DNA of 5,604 bases from Coriobacteriia bacterium (lineage in GTDB: Bacteria; Actinomycetota; Coriobacteriia; Anaerosomatales; PALSA-660), in contig PKWR01000158.1 in the NCBI GenBank assembly GCA_003133285.1, forward strand, positions 1 through 5,604. Direction: 5' to 3'. How positions within the stretch are numbered: position 1 is the stretch's first letter; each line of letters begins with the position of its first letter. The notes under the pieces were generated by a model, which did not search any database, had not been told where the DNA came from, and saw only the letters and a program-made list of their open reading frames with translations. The position numbers were made by a program, and so were the translations under genes. Below, piece after piece: positions 5,261-5,604 of this stretch.

Positions 5261-5604
5261 ACCAGTGGGCTTGGACATCACAAATGACTGCTTGCCGGTC
5301 TTGGGTTCAATCACGTGAACCCCGCATCCGAGTCAAGGATCGAAGCTGTGCACGATGCGCAGCGCTTCGAGCGGCTTGGCCGGATCGGCGACGGGCGAAC
5401 CCACGAGCGCCTCTTCCAGAGGACCGCGGACGCCGTTCTTGTCGCGAGGCGACATGTTCCACGTGGATGGGGTCACGACCTGGTAGCTGGAGATCTTGCC
5501 ACCCTTGACGCCGACCCAGTGGCCGAGTGCGCCGCGAGGAGCCTCCCAGAGGCCCGCCCCTTCACCCTCGCCGGTCTGGTCCACGAAGTACTTCGAATCC
5601 CCAC
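5255..5604 (-). CDS. hyaB: [NiFeSe]-hydrogenase large subunit, C-terminal part, with in-frame UGA selenocysteine (N-terminus beyond window)
   Basis: C-terminal 115 residues of a nickel-iron hydrogenase large subunit, the catalytic H2-splitting chain. Before the TGA, EAPRGALGHWVGVKGGKI and VTPSTWNMSPRD are hallmark family sequence, then RIVHSFDP. In other family members the next residue is the first cysteine of DPCxxCxxH, which binds nickel; here it is TGA at 5335-5333. Reading through gives DPULGCGVH with the second cysteine and histidine in place, then a 19-residue tail (VIEPKTGK...TGR) as expected for the piece the maturation peptidase removes. The final stop is TGA 5257-5255, next to the cytochrome b start. 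Family knowledge: [NiFeSe] hydrogenases carry selenocysteine at exactly this position. A one-base sequencing error for TGC, or a true nonsense mutation, is less likely given the hairpin downstream. If UGA were a stop, the protein would lack three of the motif's residues. The small subunit should lie to the right of the window. Confidence 0.93.
5296..5330 (-). promoter_or_regulatory. Bacterial SECIS-like hairpin directing selenocysteine insertion
   Basis: On the minus strand, starting 10 bases after the TGA, GGGTTCA (5322-5316) pairs perfectly with TGAACCC (5309-5303) around the loop CGTGAT (5315-5310). A lower stem CGG (5330-5328) with CCG (5298-5296) extends it across an internal loop. The loop opens 17 bases after the TGA and has G in its second position. 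Both fit the general rules for bacterial SECIS elements, which SelB recognises inside the coding region just after UGA. The stem uses GTT, ATT and GAA codons; GTT and ATT occur nowhere else in the visible part of this gene. Confidence 0.85.
5333..5335 (-). other. UGA codon read as selenocysteine
   Basis: TGA in frame between proline (CCT) and leucine (CTC), at the first nickel-ligand position of the C-terminal motif. The frame stays open for 25 more codons of recognisable hydrogenase sequence. Selenocysteine here would bind nickel at the active site. Confidence 0.9.

Noticed and set aside
4395..5318. 307-codon open frame on the plus strand over the cytochrome b gene
   Set aside because: Shadow frame of the minus-strand cytochrome b and hydrogenase tail. 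The translation is acidic/arginine-rich with no family motif, and it spans the strong hairpin.
5333..5335. The hydrogenase large subunit as a pseudogene ending at the TGA
   Set aside because: The codon falls exactly on the known selenocysteine site, the downstream frame is intact to the cytochrome start, and a SECIS-like hairpin follows. Sequencing error cannot be fully excluded from one window.
1..5604. CRISPR arrays, insertion sequences, tRNA or rRNA genes
   Set aside because: No spaced repeats, transposase-like frames, terminal inverted repeats or tRNA-like cloverleaf sequence were seen; the window is densely coding.

Overview
The window looks like part of the chromosome of a high-GC, anaerobic, probably Gram-positive (Actinomycetota-like) bacterium that uses hydrogen. 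The lineage is inferred from strong G/C bias at third codon positions, a Gram-positive-style protoporphyrinogen/coproporphyrinogen oxidase, and the gene set. An uncultured Coriobacteriia-type anaerobe would fit, but nothing here fixes the taxonomy.

Left half, plus strand: the 3' end of a hemY/cgoX-type heme-biosynthesis oxidase (1-386), a 77-base gap with a good ribosome binding site, then a complete single-chain transketolase (464-2383) that starts at GTG. The transketolase converges on the next gene with only 30 bases between the two stop codons.

Right half, minus strand, read from the right edge leftwards: the C-terminal part of a nickel hydrogenase large subunit (5604-5255), its membrane b-type cytochrome (5249-4596), a very strong hairpin (4553-4519), a HemN/HemW-like radical SAM protein (4479-3064), and a hydrogenase maturation endopeptidase starting at TTG (2977-2414). 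Together these describe a membrane-anchored uptake hydrogenase. The large subunit holds the Ni-Fe site, the cytochrome b passes electrons to the quinone pool, and the peptidase removes the large subunit's C-terminal tail once the metal is in place. The job of the radical SAM protein is not known.

The main discovery is in the large subunit. The reading frame meets a TGA (5335-5333) exactly where the first cysteine of the C-terminal nickel-binding motif DPCxxCxxH should be. Past the TGA the frame continues with LGCGVH, then a normal cleavable tail, and stops at a TGA overlapping the cytochrome b start region. A perfect 7-bp stem with a 6-base loop starts 10 bases after the TGA and fits the general rules for a bacterial SECIS element. 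The gene is therefore best read as a selenocysteine-containing [NiFeSe] hydrogenase, DPU-LG-C-GV-H. Conventional gene calling would truncate it at the TGA and lose two of the nickel-site residues.
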